This document shows, one piece after another, positions 34,488 through 45,994 of a DNA stretch of 64,000 bases. The notes under the pieces were generated by a model, which saw nothing but the letters and a program-made list of their open reading frames with translations, was not told where the DNA came from and did no database searches. Position 1 is the stretch's first letter. Each line of letters opens with the position of its first letter. This DNA comes from Bisporella sp. PMI_857 (Eukaryota > Ascomycota > Leotiomycetes > Helotiales > Helotiaceae), in contig JAJSPD010000048.1 of the NCBI GenBank assembly GCA_021307315.1, positions 300,800 through 364,799 of the forward strand, written 5' to 3'. The position numbers and the translations under genes are program-made.

Positions 34488-35152
34488 CTTACGCACATCT
34501 GCCAATATGGACTATGTGTCGCAAAGCAAAGATAGCCCCAACTTCCGAATTGGATGCGGAGGCCATCGCAAACATCAGAGTATAACCTCATCTGTACTTT
34601 CACAGCCTTGTAGGCCGAATTGACACAGTGTGAACCCCACAGCCAGACGCAATCATCTCAATTTCAGAGACGCTCTAGCGCTTGTTGTGATACGTCTGTC
34701 TGGCCAAACCTTGCGGGGGTATGTGAGAATGTTACATCCGCAGACGCTGGATTGATGTCAGCATGGGGTGGCAAATATGGAGCCCCCGTGTTGGCACGAA
34801 TAAGAAGTGATCGTGCGTATGATCCTTGCCATGATTAAACGCTGGTGTTGAGTCTGGTCTCTGCAGCTGCCTTCTTCAGTGTAATTTATCAGCCTGACGC
34901 TGCAGATGTCCCCTGTAGATTTCCTACTGAACAGCGCCTCTATGGCAACGATCAATTTAATTCGCTGCAAAACAGTCGGTTCCCAGGTGCAAAGAAAAGA
35001 GGCGGCAACGCTATTGTATTTGTTTGCAAGTACGCCAATAAAAGAAACCACCACAATAGTTCGCGATATTTGACTTAAAGAGCGGTTAGGCCCGTGCCTT
35101 GCGCTTCACTAGAACAACCGTGCCGTACTCTCCACACTCTGCTTTTACCCCA
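34488..35152. promoter_or_regulatory. divergent upstream region of the NLR and fructosamine-kinase genes
   Basis: 665 bases between two divergent start codons. No motif can be named; short open frames on both strands look incidental. Confidence 0.4.
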
Positions 35153-36430
35153 ATGTCGACTGCAGTCCATAATCTTGTAAAAGATGCCCACTTCCACAAT
35201 AGCGATCCGGAAATCGAAGGAAACTTCCCTCTAGACGCGGCTGTAATTGAAAGTAATACCAGCAGCTTCTCCCCGTGTACAAAGTATTTCACTGACATAT
35301 CCAACAGAACTACCACCAGGAACAAAAGTAATCGCGGCAGACAGCTATGGCTCTTCAGCATGGACCGTGACAGCCCGAATATCCACCATCCTAGCCGATG
35401 GAACACCCAAGCTATTTTTCCTAAAATGCGCAACAGAAGACTCGGGGAGGATGATGCTAGAAGGAGAATTCCACTCCATGACTGAACTGTACAAGACAAT
35501 GCCATCCTTTGTACCTGAACCTTACGCATGGGGTAAATTCCAAATGTCCAATCCAGAGACATATTTCTTCCTCTGCCAGTTCATTGAGATGGCAAATGAT
35601 ATGCCAGATGCGGCCCAGTTCTCCTCTCGCGTGGCAAAGCTCCATAAACTCAGCAAGTCGCCTAACAACTGCTTCGGGTTCCACGTCACGACCAACCAAG
35701 GGAAATTTCCCCAAGTCGTAGAGTACGGAAACTTCCTCACTTAAGAATAATTCAAGATATATTCGCATTAATTCCGTTTACTCATGTTTCCTCGCTGCAT
35801 TTCGAAGGAACAACACTAACACAATACTCCCAGATGGGATCCAAGCTGGCAGTCATTCTTCACCAAAATGCTCCGCCACTCCATTCAAATCGACGCGCAA
35901 GAAAATGGCCACTGGGCCGAATTGGACAGAATCTCGTCTCTTGTCATCACGTCCGTGATCCCGCTGCTCCTTGGGCCTCTCGAATCCAACGGGCGCGCCG
36001 TCAAGCCGTCGCTCATCCATGGCGACCTCTGGGACGGTAACATCGGCACCGACTATGAGACAGGTGACGTGTATATCTTCGACGCCGGCGCATATTATGC
36101 GCACAACGAGATGGAACTTGGGATGTGGAGATGTGAACGGCATCATTTTGTGAATAATAAGATTTATTTGGTGGAGTATTTGAGGAATGCTGGCGTTAGT
36201 GAGCCGGTGGAGCAGTTTGATGATCGAAATCGCTTGTATTGCATATATATGAACATGTGGGCTTCGGCTCATCATGCGGGGGGAATTGATCGGGAGACGT
36301 AAGTCGTGTTTTCTGAATTCCCAAGAGAGCTGGCGGTGATTTGAAAAGCAAGAGCTAATAAAATTTTGATATAGAGCGTACAGTGACATGTGTTTTCTTG
36401 TTAACAAATATGCACCGAGGTTGGAATAGG
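35153..36430 (+). CDS. fructosamine-3-kinase-like (ketosamine/APH-fold) protein, defective splice site
   Basis: Kinase of the fructosamine kinase family, whose members phosphorylate sugar adducts on proteins (deglycation). Exons: 35153-35252, 35308 to about 35740, 35834-36298, 36376-36430. Seen: LPPGTKVIAADSYGSSAW, the ATP-binding Lys context LFFLKCA, a FGFHVTTNQGKFPQVV block, DPSWQSFFTKMLRHSI, the catalytic loop SLIHGDLWDGNIG, and the metal motif VYIFDAGAYYAHNEMELGMWR; C-terminus FLVNKYAPRLE. The first and last introns are clean GT-AG. The middle one lacks a donor: the exon runs VVEYGNFLT into a stop at 35742-35744, the next exon starts at 35834 after CCCAG, and no GT lies in the needed phase after the conserved block. 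Either the donor was mutated or the gene is becoming a pseudogene. Confidence 0.78.
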
Positions 36431-37244
36431 CCGTTATCCCCGTAATGCCAATACTAAAAGCTCATAATTAAGTCGCTATGATTATGGTTGAATGATTGTT
36501 GTTGTAAAAAAATTAACATGACAGCAGGTGCATGGATGATGACGATGATTGCAACACTTAAAGACACCAAAAGACTTAAGAGAAAAAAATCATTATAAAT
36601 TAACTACACAATTAAATAAATATTTCTCGCTTTCAAGCAAAACGTTTACCAATGCCACAGCCAAAGGGAAGACTTATTTACACATTAAATAAGCGCTTCA
36701 GATATTAGCGCCGTCTCTTCTCTCAGGCCTTTCTCCTATTACCATCTTTTCAACCTCAATAAGTCTCCGGCGAACTCTCAAAACTCGGGACAGCCATAAA
36801 TCAATCCTAACTCCTCTAACGTCCGTCCCTACGTCGGGAGAAGCACCCCGTGACGAGACAAGCCATTAGTACTTTGAATGTACTTGATTCTAAATTTATG
36901 AATCTACCAATAATTCCTGTAATTTTGTGTTAGTTATATTATATGACCACTCTTGAACAGTCCGAACTTCGGCTACTTCAAAAATTACGATTGAGTCGTC
37001 GTTGTCGCGCCTAATTGTAGAGGGCGTCAATTTGAAGTAAATAGGACCACTCGACCTACAACACCACTACAAGTACTTTGCGCCTTTCAAACTCATAAAA
37101 CGGTTTGATTTGGGTTCCCGAGCCTCGCCACAATAATGAAAAGTCATTGTCAGCTTTGTAGTGACTAGAGAGTGGTGTTTTATGCGACGTTGCCACTTTG
37201 TTTGATACTTCGTATCAAGCGATCAAAGGTCTCTTTGTCATAGT

Positions 37245-37399
37245 TACAGTAGGGTGCAAAAAGTGTCGACCCCCCCCCTGCTAGCGTGACCATATATACG
37301 CAGTTTCAGGGCTGCAGTTTTTAATGTACGCATTTTTACTCCCCTGAAGCAACCGCGCTAGCAAGGGGGGGGGTTCGACACTTTTTGCACCCTACTGTA
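37245..37399. mobile_element. Tc1/mariner-type MITE, 155 bp, TA target site
   Basis: Near-perfect terminal inverted repeats of about 44 bases: both ends read TACAGTAGGGTGCAAAAAGT inward, continue GTCGA, a nine-C tract and (T)TGCTAGCG. The TA at each end fits the TA target duplication of Tc1/mariner elements. The core is too short to code, so it depends on a transposase in trans. Confidence 0.88.
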
Positions 37400-37483
37400 C
37401 AGTAAATAAAGGGGTCCCAATACATGTGCCCCAGTGGGTAAGTTAATAATTCTGACTAAGCGCAACCCGTACCCCACTCAAAC

Positions 37484-37549
37484 CCTAAAACATAGCGTGA
37501 CCAGCTCTAAAGCACAGCGTGACCAGCCCTAGAATACACTGCGACCAGT
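37484..37549 (+). repeat. three imperfect tandem copies of a 22-base unit
   Basis: Units of the type CTAAAGCACAGCGTGACCAG; the third copy is diverged (CTAGAATACACTGCGACCAG). Non-coding. Confidence 0.75.
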
Positions 37550-37817
37550 AACAAAATAAAATACGTGGGCAGAATGAAAGCGGTGAGCCAACTTCCCGCC
37601 TGTACTGGTCGCCTATAAATATGTTACCTTGGACATAATAAACGACATAGCCCGTGATACTAGTAAGTTTAGACTCTATCTATATTAGAAAGTGTTTAAT
37701 CTGTCTAGGCTTGGTTTGCTGGAGGCAACTCGGTGATCTTATGAGCGCTAGCCTCACCTCTTTAACCTAGCCTTGGGATGCTACGTAGCCTCACATACCT
37801 CGATCAACCTAAGCGAA

Positions 37818-38684
37818 ATGGCCGACGCAAGGAGACTTTATTGCTTGTACATCTACTCCATGCTTAGCGCGTTCACTATAGCAGAAAATAATCTCGGTCC
37901 CTTAACAACAACGTTTACGCCTCCATCAACATGCTTTTTCACGACAGCTTTCCCGGCCACAGGTGGAGGTGAAGACGTTACTGGTGCAGGAGTTGCATAT
38001 GCCGAGACCTACCTGCAGATAGTGTCCAATGCAGCTACTTCATGCTACCCTTCAAATTATGGCTACTCTGGCGACTCAAACAATTATTTCTCTCCCGGAC
38101 TCATATGTCCCTTAGGCTATTCCACCGGTGGATTCCTGACCATCTTAAGCGGGGAAACACTTGCTTTCTGTTGCCCATCGGGTTTTCGTCAACCTGGAAA
38201 TAGCATTTATCATGGTTGTTCGAAGACTATTATTGGAGTTTTGACAGCTTCTGCAGTTCTCACTCGTTCCGGGACTGGGCTTGAGTTTTATCTTGGAAGC
38301 ATGAGTACTCAGTTTTCATCTACGGAACATACACTATCAGCTAGTGCTATCCCTCTAAGATGGCGTGCTGTCGATCTTCCTAGCTCGCCGACCACGGCTA
38401 CAAGTAACCCAAGTTCGCCTTCCAGCTTTAGTAGCATCTCTTCCACGTCAACAGGCAGCGGGGCTACCACCTTAAGCACAGATAAACCATCTTTCACATC
38501 TACCAGCCAGTCCATATCGCCATCGTCAGCAACGGGTTCTACTTCCAGTGGTGGAGGTCTTTCGAGGAGCGACAAGATTGCACTCGGGGTTGGGATCGGA
38601 GTAGGGGTTACAATTGGACTCCCGGGAGCTATTGTTGCTTTAGTGAAAATATGGAAGATGTTTCGGGCGCAGCCTCGTCCGTGA
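37818..38684 (+). CDS. Cys-rich, Ser/Thr-rich single-pass surface protein
   Basis: Intronless 288-aa protein. ATG at 37818 is chosen because it places a hydrophobic leader (LYCLYIYSMLSAFTIA) at the N-terminus; the frame is open upstream without another ATG. The ectodomain has spaced cysteines (STCFFTTAF, TSCYPSNYGY, LICPLGYSTGG, AFCCPSGF, HGCSKT), a pattern common in fungal surface glycoproteins. A Ser/Thr/Pro stalk follows (about residues 205-255), then one membrane helix (IALGVGIGVGVTIGLPGAIVALV) and a short basic tail. Likely a plasma-membrane glycoprotein facing the wall; function unknown. Similar in layout, not in sequence, to the gene at 20670. Confidence 0.75.
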   Translation: MADARRLYCLYIYSMLSAFTIAENNLGPLTTTFTPPSTCFFTTAFPATGGGEDVTGAGVAYAETYLQIVSNAATSCYPSNYGYSGDSNNYFSPGLICPLGYSTGGFLTILSGETLAFCCPSGFRQPGNSIYHGCSKTIIGVLTASAVLTRSGTGLEFYLGSMSTQFSSTEHTLSASAIPLRWRAVDLPSSPTTATSNPSSPSSFSSISSTSTGSGATTLSTDKPSFTSTSQSISPSSATGSTSSGGGLSRSDKIALGVGIGVGVTIGLPGAIVALVKIWKMFRAQPRP

Positions 38685-38986
38685 TAATTCCAGCTCGTAA
38701 ATCCAGTAGCTATGGAATATAACTCCAAAGAAAAATATAGGAGATTTTAAGGTATGCACAGATTTTGCGATACTTAAAGTCAAAGTACCTATTAATTTTT
38801 TTGGCATAGTGAGTTTTTCGCCACGCGGGGATAGACGTTAATGATGTTCTGCTAACGGAAATCGAAGCCAGTATTCGCAGCAAGCGGACTATCTCCGTCT
38901 TTGTACCGTGTGACCTCTGTAAGAATCTGTGAGATAGAGGTCAAGGTCTTCTCCTTAGTAGAAGAAGACGTTGGTGGTGAACTCAC

Positions 38987-39110
38987 AAAGCTTTCCGGAG
39001 GTGTGGTTTGCAATTGTTGCTGTGCACTCATGATGGATTTGAGTGCGTAAAGCTTTCGTGAGGTGTGGTTTACAATTGTTGCTATACAATCATAATAGAT
39101 TCGAGTGCAA
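38987..39110 (+). repeat. 62-base tandem duplication, second copy with TpG-to-TpA changes
   Basis: Copy 1 at 38987-39048, copy 2 at 39049-39110. They share AAAGCTTTC...AGGTGTGGTTT and TTGAGTG/TCGAGTG ends. At least five differences are G in copy 1 versus A in copy 2, all inside a TG dinucleotide. Confidence 0.85.
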
Positions 39111-41589
39111 TAATCCTCAGACCTGTCATTGCGGAACGCACGAAGTAGATGACCCCCGCTGCTGGCTCTGTCGGATCGGACCATTCAAAAAATGTGCCTA
39201 TCAGCCTCAACCACTGCTGGCCCGTAGTGCTTGGGCCCTTCTTTGTGGTGTATTATTTGATCAGACTAACTTAGGCCAATTTTCGCTAATTAGCACTAAA
39301 CCGTGAAGCTAAATTATGCGGCATTTTGTGTTCCCCCTCTCCTCGCACGGCGTAACTCCTGGACTTCTTGAGTTACCTCTGGGTGTCTTCAAAATTTGGA
39401 ACTTTATTCTTTCTTTATACAACCTTTCTCTAAGTGCTCCGAAATGCTGAGAAACCCGGACAGTCGTAATTAAGCAGGGGGGAATAGCTAGAGTAGCGAT
39501 CGACGGCATTGACGAAACGATCGACAGTATAATTAACCGTAGTCTTTTTTTACAATACTAAAGGGTCCTCTTAGGGAGAAATAGTTAAAGAAAGTAACAT
39601 ATCAATAACGACTCTATAAACTTGCTAAGAAAAAATTTGTGATTCTAAACTATAGATTCGTCTCGTGACAGGGCGCGTCTCTAGATGCAGGGACAGATAC
39701 TTATACGCCACCAGCAGCATGATAGCTCCATAGCGGTGCATTCTCCGTCTTCCACGTGCAGTAGAACCAGCCCTGGCTCTTCTCAAACGCAAACAATTGA
39801 GCCTCAGCCTACGTCTACAGAAATTATTTGTAGTCTTTGCTGGAGGATGAAGCAGCCGCGTTAGCCGCGTCACAGGAAAATGATGAGTCTTTGGTAGGGC
39901 GGAGTCGGATCTGGAGTAGAATGTCCCTGACCAGCTACTTGGAGCAAAACCCCCTATATATATATATAAGCTGATACTACGTAAAGAACGATTGAATACC
40001 GCGTATCGTACAGCATGGGGGAATAACCTACTACCGCAAGAGACTACTAAAAAAGTGCTATAATTCTTGCAAATGGTCACGTGAAATAGCACTCTTATAC
40101 CACTTTGATAAGACTGTTTCATGAGCAGCTTATACCTGTACCGAGAAAATAAGGTGTAAAAGCATCAAAAATATCATGTTGTTCATGAAAATTGTCTCAG
40201 CTCAAAAATTCTTCCTAATAAAGCAATAACCGCCTCCCCGATCTTCTAGATCACGGGAGCCGTCTAAGAAATGGCCCCCAATGTCACCAGATTCCAGGCC
40301 GGAGCGCGATATAAGGATGAGAAATTGGGCAAACATACTTGCCGCCCGCCGAAACCCTGTTGTGGAAGTGCATTTGATACTGAGGTTCCATGCTGACGAG
40401 CTAACTATAGACCTGTATTCGATGAAGGGCAGGAAGTTGCTGGCAGATAGAGTTGCATTTCTCAGGCTGGGAGCGGCAGCCTCATTTATTACAATATTGC
40501 CAAAGCAGAATTAATTATATGGCTAGGAATTCTGTCCCATTGTCGGACCCATGAACAGAGGATTGATCCACCAAGCATGGAAAATTGTACGCTCTTCATA
40601 ATTATAATGTATTTTAGAGCGTGTCGAGATCTCGGCTTCTGCAATGCAAGAAAACGCACTTAATAGAAATTTTCGTTATATAATAGCGATTCAGCTTTAG
40701 TTTGTACCGATCAATGGCTCGAACACAGGAGAGTCAGGGGCATACAAAGTAGCTTGCAATAAAGATGGGCCAAGACCTCACCTGAACGTCCCACAAATCT
40801 ATGTTTCTAGGTCATTTATAGGCTAAAATAGTCATTTTACTGTCACATACGACCATAGACTGAGGAGAACCGGGCTAACTCCCTGGCCTGGAGTACCACA
40901 GCCTCACATCATCGCAAACTGGATCATTTCTTGAAAATATCATATTACTAGTATAAACTATCTCCCCAATTTTAAGTAACCTTTTCTTGATACTAAAATC
41001 TCGGGATGAAAATATAGATTCCTTAAATACGTTTTAGTACATATGAACGTATGCACTGAATTTCATAGAAAATTTCATAATTTGATGGGCATCATTGATA
41101 GTATTGTTATATAATAACATGGATATTAGAATAGTAGGGAAAGAAGCTTCTACAGGCCAACAAGGCACGACAGCAGCCCGAGTTTGTAAACTTTGATTTT
41201 TCATAGCAAATATAAAATTTCTGGGCCACGTTGAAATAAAAGGGAGACTGGCCAACCCATATTCTAGTTGTAGTAAAGGAATGGTAGTGCCAGTGTAACT
41301 CAGCCCCTAATTTGCGCATAATAATCGCAACACATATAGAAAAAGTATTGGGAGACAGCTAGTAAGTTTAATAAATTCCAACCAGTTCTTAAAAGCCGAG
41401 TACCCATATCTAGTACAGTGGGATTCTATACATATTTTAAACCTTTTGGATTTTGTCAACCGGCCAAACCAGCGAAACTGAAGCTTGTTGAAAAGCTTTA
41501 CATCTTTGTTCAAAAGTGTAACATTTAAACACCTTTGCATGTGGCTCCACCCTTGAATCAAGACTGGATAAAATATGCGCAAGCGGTCT

Positions 41590-42055
41590 CGCACTCAGCT
41601 CTAGAGTCTATTTCTGGGCCGTTAATGCTGTACTTGCCTCCAGTTTCCCCGTTGTCAGAGGCTTCCCAGCTAAAGGTACCATCTTTCTGACACTGCGTAA
41701 TATTCAAGATGATGTTTCATCTTCGCTCTGCTAGTAGCTTGACGGACGCCACAAAGAGCGACTTGCCTATTAACTACTTTCTGGGTATTTGCCTGTTTTG
41801 GAAGCTTTGAGAATTGAATCTTATAGGTTATTTTGTTCACAGCTCTGACTGCTGCTCGGGCCGCTCCTCAAACAGTCTCGCCAATCGCTGTTGTAATAAG
41901 GCGTACGTCTCCAGGAAGATCCACGTCATTCTCACCAAGATTGCCGAAAGTTGCAGCGTTAACTGGAAATTCGTCTTCAGCTCCTTTTCTAATTCCAGGT
42001 TTGGGTGGTATCACGGCTTCAACCGGATCACACGCTTTTAAGCTTGCATAATCTT
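41590..42055 (-). pseudogene. unrecognised coding-like relic
   Basis: On the minus strand about 110 codons read with one TGA interruption: CDPVEAVIPPKPGIRKGAED, FPVNAATFGNLGENDVDLPG, RLITTAIGETV, stop, GAARAAVRAVNK. A shifted frame then gives CQKDGTFSWEASDNGETGGK and SINGPEIDSRAECETACAY before a stop. The composition is protein-like in an otherwise A+T-rich region and the second part is Cys-bearing, but no family is recognised. Confidence 0.35.
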
Positions 42056-44062
42056 GCGAGGTTGCTGGTCAACCACAACCGAAGGTATAACAGGTGCCCA
42101 GAACACGAAGGGCTAAATAACTTGAGAGATACATGGAGATAAAGCCGAAAACCGTGGTAAATCAGCCAGGAAACAATCGCAATGTTGTAAAAAGAAGCGC
42201 AAAACTAGAAAGTATAGCGTTGTATATTCAAAGAAACACTTGGAATAAATGTAATTTAAGACTGCTGGTTTTTGATAAAAATCTGCCTAATTTATCTTTT
42301 GCAAATGTGTGTGCAGTTGCTACTCTATCAGCTCTCAGACGGATTTATTATACATCTATATTTACGTTTTACTACAGCCTCATCCTGCTAGATTCCAACA
42401 AGATATGCGGTTAAAAGTATGGAGAATACAGATGCTTAGCCTCTGTAGTGAGCCCAAATACAAGCAGATTAAAGGGTAGCTAAAACACTAAAGCTTTGTT
42501 TCATATACAAAGTACAAAGTCTCATATGGCCATAACTTTTTTCCTAAGGATTTAGTAGTGTACAGTATAGGGCCGTAGCTTCATTACCTTGGGATTTAAG
42601 CTTGCGCTTATGTAGATCGAAACGGCAAATGAAACCTGGGGTTTTCCCCGACATGCTCAAATATACATAAATTTATAGGAATCGAGCAGCACCATAGCTT
42701 GAAAACTGACAGTTAGCTAGACGCTCTCATAAAAAAGACTGCAGAGTAATTTTTTTTACTTGAAACAATTGAGATTTAAAATCAAACCTGTTTGAAGATT
42801 ATGGGATTAAGCCAGTTGGATCGAAGCATGAATGGTCTAGTGAAGGTGCATTTCAGCCCCATGTGACTGAGTTGCTTGTTTAGCGGAAGCACTATAATAA
42901 GTATGTGCGGATCTTTACAGTATACAATTTGCATTAACTCCTAACTAGACTTCGGTACAAATGGCCCACCTGCCGGACACGGACGCGAAGCCCACATTAG
43001 GATCGGGAACAAAGAGCTTAGCGCTACTAGTGTATTTCTTCTCCCTAGAACTGTGAACAGTCATCACCAGGTTTCACATTGCCAAGAAATTAGTACTGTA
43101 CTGTACACTAGGCAAATAGGTCTTTGATTGATGGGTAGAAGCTTGATATTGCTGAGCACGTGCGAGAGCCGTGATGCTGGAGAATATCCCACGCCGGCCG
43201 CGGGGGTCGCGAACGTCTCCTTTCGTTCATTTCTTCCCTAATTTAGATTCTCGTTGGAAGGATTATATACCACGATTCGCTCGCCACCAGATCGCGTTTA
43301 GCAATAATATATTGATGGCGCCTGTGCTGGGACAGCAAGCTTTTGGCACTAATCGAGCATTGGTGCCAGCAAGTGCTCGGTATCAGAGTCCCCCCTAGTA
43401 GACATCCTACAGCATCACATATTAAAGCTGCATGACGTTGATGTTGGTTTGCAGGGTTTGGGAGCCCAATCATTGGCCTCCGGCATTGTTGGTGGCTTGA
43501 AAGTTTCGAAAGGCAATCTTCGGACTACCCTCGGCAAAAGATAACATGGTACAACAGGTAAGTCTAGCAAGACTGCTTTAGGGTACAACGAGGTGAAAGG
43601 GGAAGATGTAAGAAAAGACAAAGAACAGGGAGACGGTAAATGTCAAAATGTGATCTATGCCAGCCCACCAGGCGGTCAACCAGACTGTCGGGTCGTTGCA
43701 ATTGGTCTGATTGGCTGGGCTTTAAAACATCCAAGGGCATCACAACGCGATCAAATACGCACTGGACTGTCCCAACATTGTAGTCTGCTAGTCTGCTATA
43801 GTAGCGCTCTATCGTTTGTAGGAGCCGTTGTAGAAGTGGCTAAGGGGCACGCGGCTGTGTTCCGAAATTGTGATGCCCGGTATATCCCCTTTTCGTCCTC
43901 TTGGGTGGCATTGGCAGGCCCCTAACAAAGTATGGGTTACATCGGCTCGCGTTTAGGTAGCATTGTCTATTGATACAGGATGGGAGGTGAGAAATTCTGA
44001 TGCTCAACTATCAACACTCATCCCTCACAAGCAGCTGCTTGTAGGATCAAAGCAAGTATACG

Positions 44063-45994
44063 ATGGCTTCTCCAAATACTTTCACGATTCCACGTCGACC
44101 GGTGTCTGGGTTGGCAACATCCTCGCAGTCAACAATCAAGCAGAGACAAGACAGCATAAGTGTTAATCACCTGATCTCGGCCGATATCCACAATGTATCC
44201 AGCTATTCTGATCCCTCTATCAGACTCCTTCAATCTCCGGATGGCAACTTTTGTACAAAAGCCGTCGGCGACCCAGCGCCATCGAAGGAGTTGGTGTCAT
44301 TAGATCGGCTAGCTTCACCATCACCTCCACGCAACAAGATAAAACACAAAGAGCAGAACGGGATTTACTGGCGGTCACCAATTATAGCCGTTGTTCTTTT
44401 CGTCGTAGGAGTGTTAGCAGCTGCCGGCCATCATGTATTCTTGTCCAGGCTCAACGAAAAACCTAACAATAACCAAAAATGGATCGGGAGATATTCACTG
44501 GTTTTGGCATTCGTAGTGAAGATGTCTTTCGCCGCTACGGTAGCGGAGGCATTGAAACAAAGGATTTGGTATTCGTTTCGTCGGAATCAGCGTGGAATCA
44601 GTGTCACCGGCATCGATGCTATTCTCGCAATTCAGCAAACCCCATTTGGATTTCTTAATTTTGAGATTTGGCAATCAGCAACCCTCGCACTAGTTCTTGG
44701 TGGTGTAATTTGGGCGCTGCCTCTACTCGCAGTGGTCACTCCAACATCGCTCACTACGAGCCTAAAAATAGTCAACGTTTCGGAGCCTTGTGTGGTCCCA
44801 AATTTCGAATTCTTCACTAGTGAAATGAGTAACTCCCGCACCACTCTACAGCCTGGTGCTTCTTTATCTGAACAATCCGGAACTGATTCAATCCAATTTG
44901 CAACCCCATTGGCTAGCAAACTAGCCACCTCGACTGCTTATAATGGCAGGATATCAGGGTGGCCGTCACCATGTGGGTCTAACTGCAGCTATGTACTACA
45001 GTTCTTCGGGCCGGCATGGCAATGTCATAATGTGGATAATAGTAGCTCCGATGCCGCATTTACTCTTGGAAGTGATCCTTGGGGAGATTCATGGCAAAAT
45101 TGGCGGCATGGGTACTCGTATTTATCCAATTTTAGCAGTGATTCTGGGTACCTCTGGGTAGGCACTTCTACAATCAGGAACCTTTCTTCCACTGGCCTTG
45201 AAACCAACTACTTCTATTGCCAGGATTGGAATACAAGCTACCAACTTGCTATCGAATACACCAACAACCAACTCTCTATCAAAGGCACCACTTTTCGATA
45301 TCTTAATGAAGTCAAGATTCCTGGAATCCTCGAGACGGGCATATCTAGCGGACAAGGCACCATACCAATCACTTACCCAGAAGGCCAGGACAGGATGCAA
45401 ACTTATGCATATGCCGCCCTCTTCCGCAGTCTCGGTAGTCTTCTACTTGGCAACATCCAACGGCAGCCACACGGTAAACCAGTATATTCTACCAGCATCA
45501 CCCTTATCCCCGGTCTAGTCGTCTTCGATTCCGATACATACACACCGATCTCTGACCTCTTTATCGGCGTCGAAGAACTCTCCCGTAACCTTACTATTTC
45601 CCTCTTGTCAAATCCCAATATTATAGGGAGTATCAATAGCACAGTGGACTGCACAACGCAATTTTATAGGACAGCCTGGGAGTATGACTACCGCATACTA
45701 ATGTGGCCATATATTGCTGCTATTGTAATTTGCATTGCTTGTCTTGGAATTGGATGTCAAGCACTTCTTATGAATGAAGTGGCGTATGACATTTCTTTCT
45801 CGACAATTATGAGGACTACCAGAGGACAAGTGATAGATTCCCTAGTAAATAGGGGTGAAGGAGGTGAATTACCCGTGCCTGCGGGCATAGGTGAAGCGAA
45901 GCTGAGGTTTAGCAATAAAAGCAGAGAAAGTGAAGAATTTGATGAAGGAGTTACGCATTTTTCAAGAGGGAGTTTTGTAGTAGTGCTAGACTAG
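44063..45994 (+). CDS. large multi-pass membrane protein, fungal family of unknown function
   Basis: Intronless, 643 aa, starting MASPNTFTIPRRPVSG. A Ser/Pro-rich cytosolic N-terminus of about 105 residues is followed by three hydrophobic segments (SPIIAVVLFVVGVLAAAGHHVFL about 105-128; SLVLAFVVKMSFAATVAEAL about 145-168; ATLALVLGGVIWALPLLAVV about 207-228). Then comes a long, N-glycosylation-rich extracellular region with a few cysteines (C-G-S-NC-S, W-QCHNVDNSSS), about residues 230-560. A last helix (MWPYIAAIVICIACLGIGCQALLM) precedes a short tail. This layout is widespread in filamentous ascomycetes. I recall similar proteins carrying the name 'formylmethionine deformylase-like', but no deformylase motif is visible. 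Role unknown; plasma membrane likely. Confidence 0.78.
   Translation: MASPNTFTIPRRPVSGLATSSQSTIKQRQDSISVNHLISADIHNVSSYSDPSIRLLQSPDGNFCTKAVGDPAPSKELVSLDRLASPSPPRNKIKHKEQNGIYWRSPIIAVVLFVVGVLAAAGHHVFLSRLNEKPNNNQKWIGRYSLVLAFVVKMSFAATVAEALKQRIWYSFRRNQRGISVTGIDAILAIQQTPFGFLNFEIWQSATLALVLGGVIWALPLLAVVTPTSLTTSLKIVNVSEPCVVPNFEFFTSEMSNSRTTLQPGASLSEQSGTDSIQFATPLASKLATSTAYNGRISGWPSPCGSNCSYVLQFFGPAWQCHNVDNSSSDAAFTLGSDPWGDSWQNWRHGYSYLSNFSSDSGYLWVGTSTIRNLSSTGLETNYFYCQDWNTSYQLAIEYTNNQLSIKGTTFRYLNEVKIPGILETGISSGQGTIPITYPEGQDRMQTYAYAALFRSLGSLLLGNIQRQPHGKPVYSTSITLIPGLVVFDSDTYTPISDLFIGVEELSRNLTISLLSNPNIIGSINSTVDCTTQFYRTAWEYDYRILMWPYIAAIVICIACLGIGCQALLMNEVAYDISFSTIMRTTRGQVIDSLVNRGEGGELPVPAGIGEAKLRFSNKSRESEEFDEGVTHFSRGSFVVVLD

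Larger units (their letters stand above)
36431..37817. other. gene-poor stretch with a mariner-type MITE and a short tandem repeat
   Basis: Besides the repeats listed separately, no gene is seen. The first part (36500-36700) is A+T-rich. Confidence 0.5.
38685..44062. other. 5.4-kb gene-poor region
   Basis: No gene can be modelled. It contains a 62-base tandem duplication (38987-39110) and a coding-like minus-strand relic (41590-42055). Open frames at 39625-40122 (minus), 43171-43398 and 43593-43925 (plus) have no recognisable features and biased composition. The A+T content is high around 40.6-42.9 kb. Confidence 0.45.

Noticed and set aside
39625..40122. 165-codon minus-strand open frame
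   Set aside because: Arg/Leu-rich composition, no domain or splice context; probably chance reading through mixed repeats.
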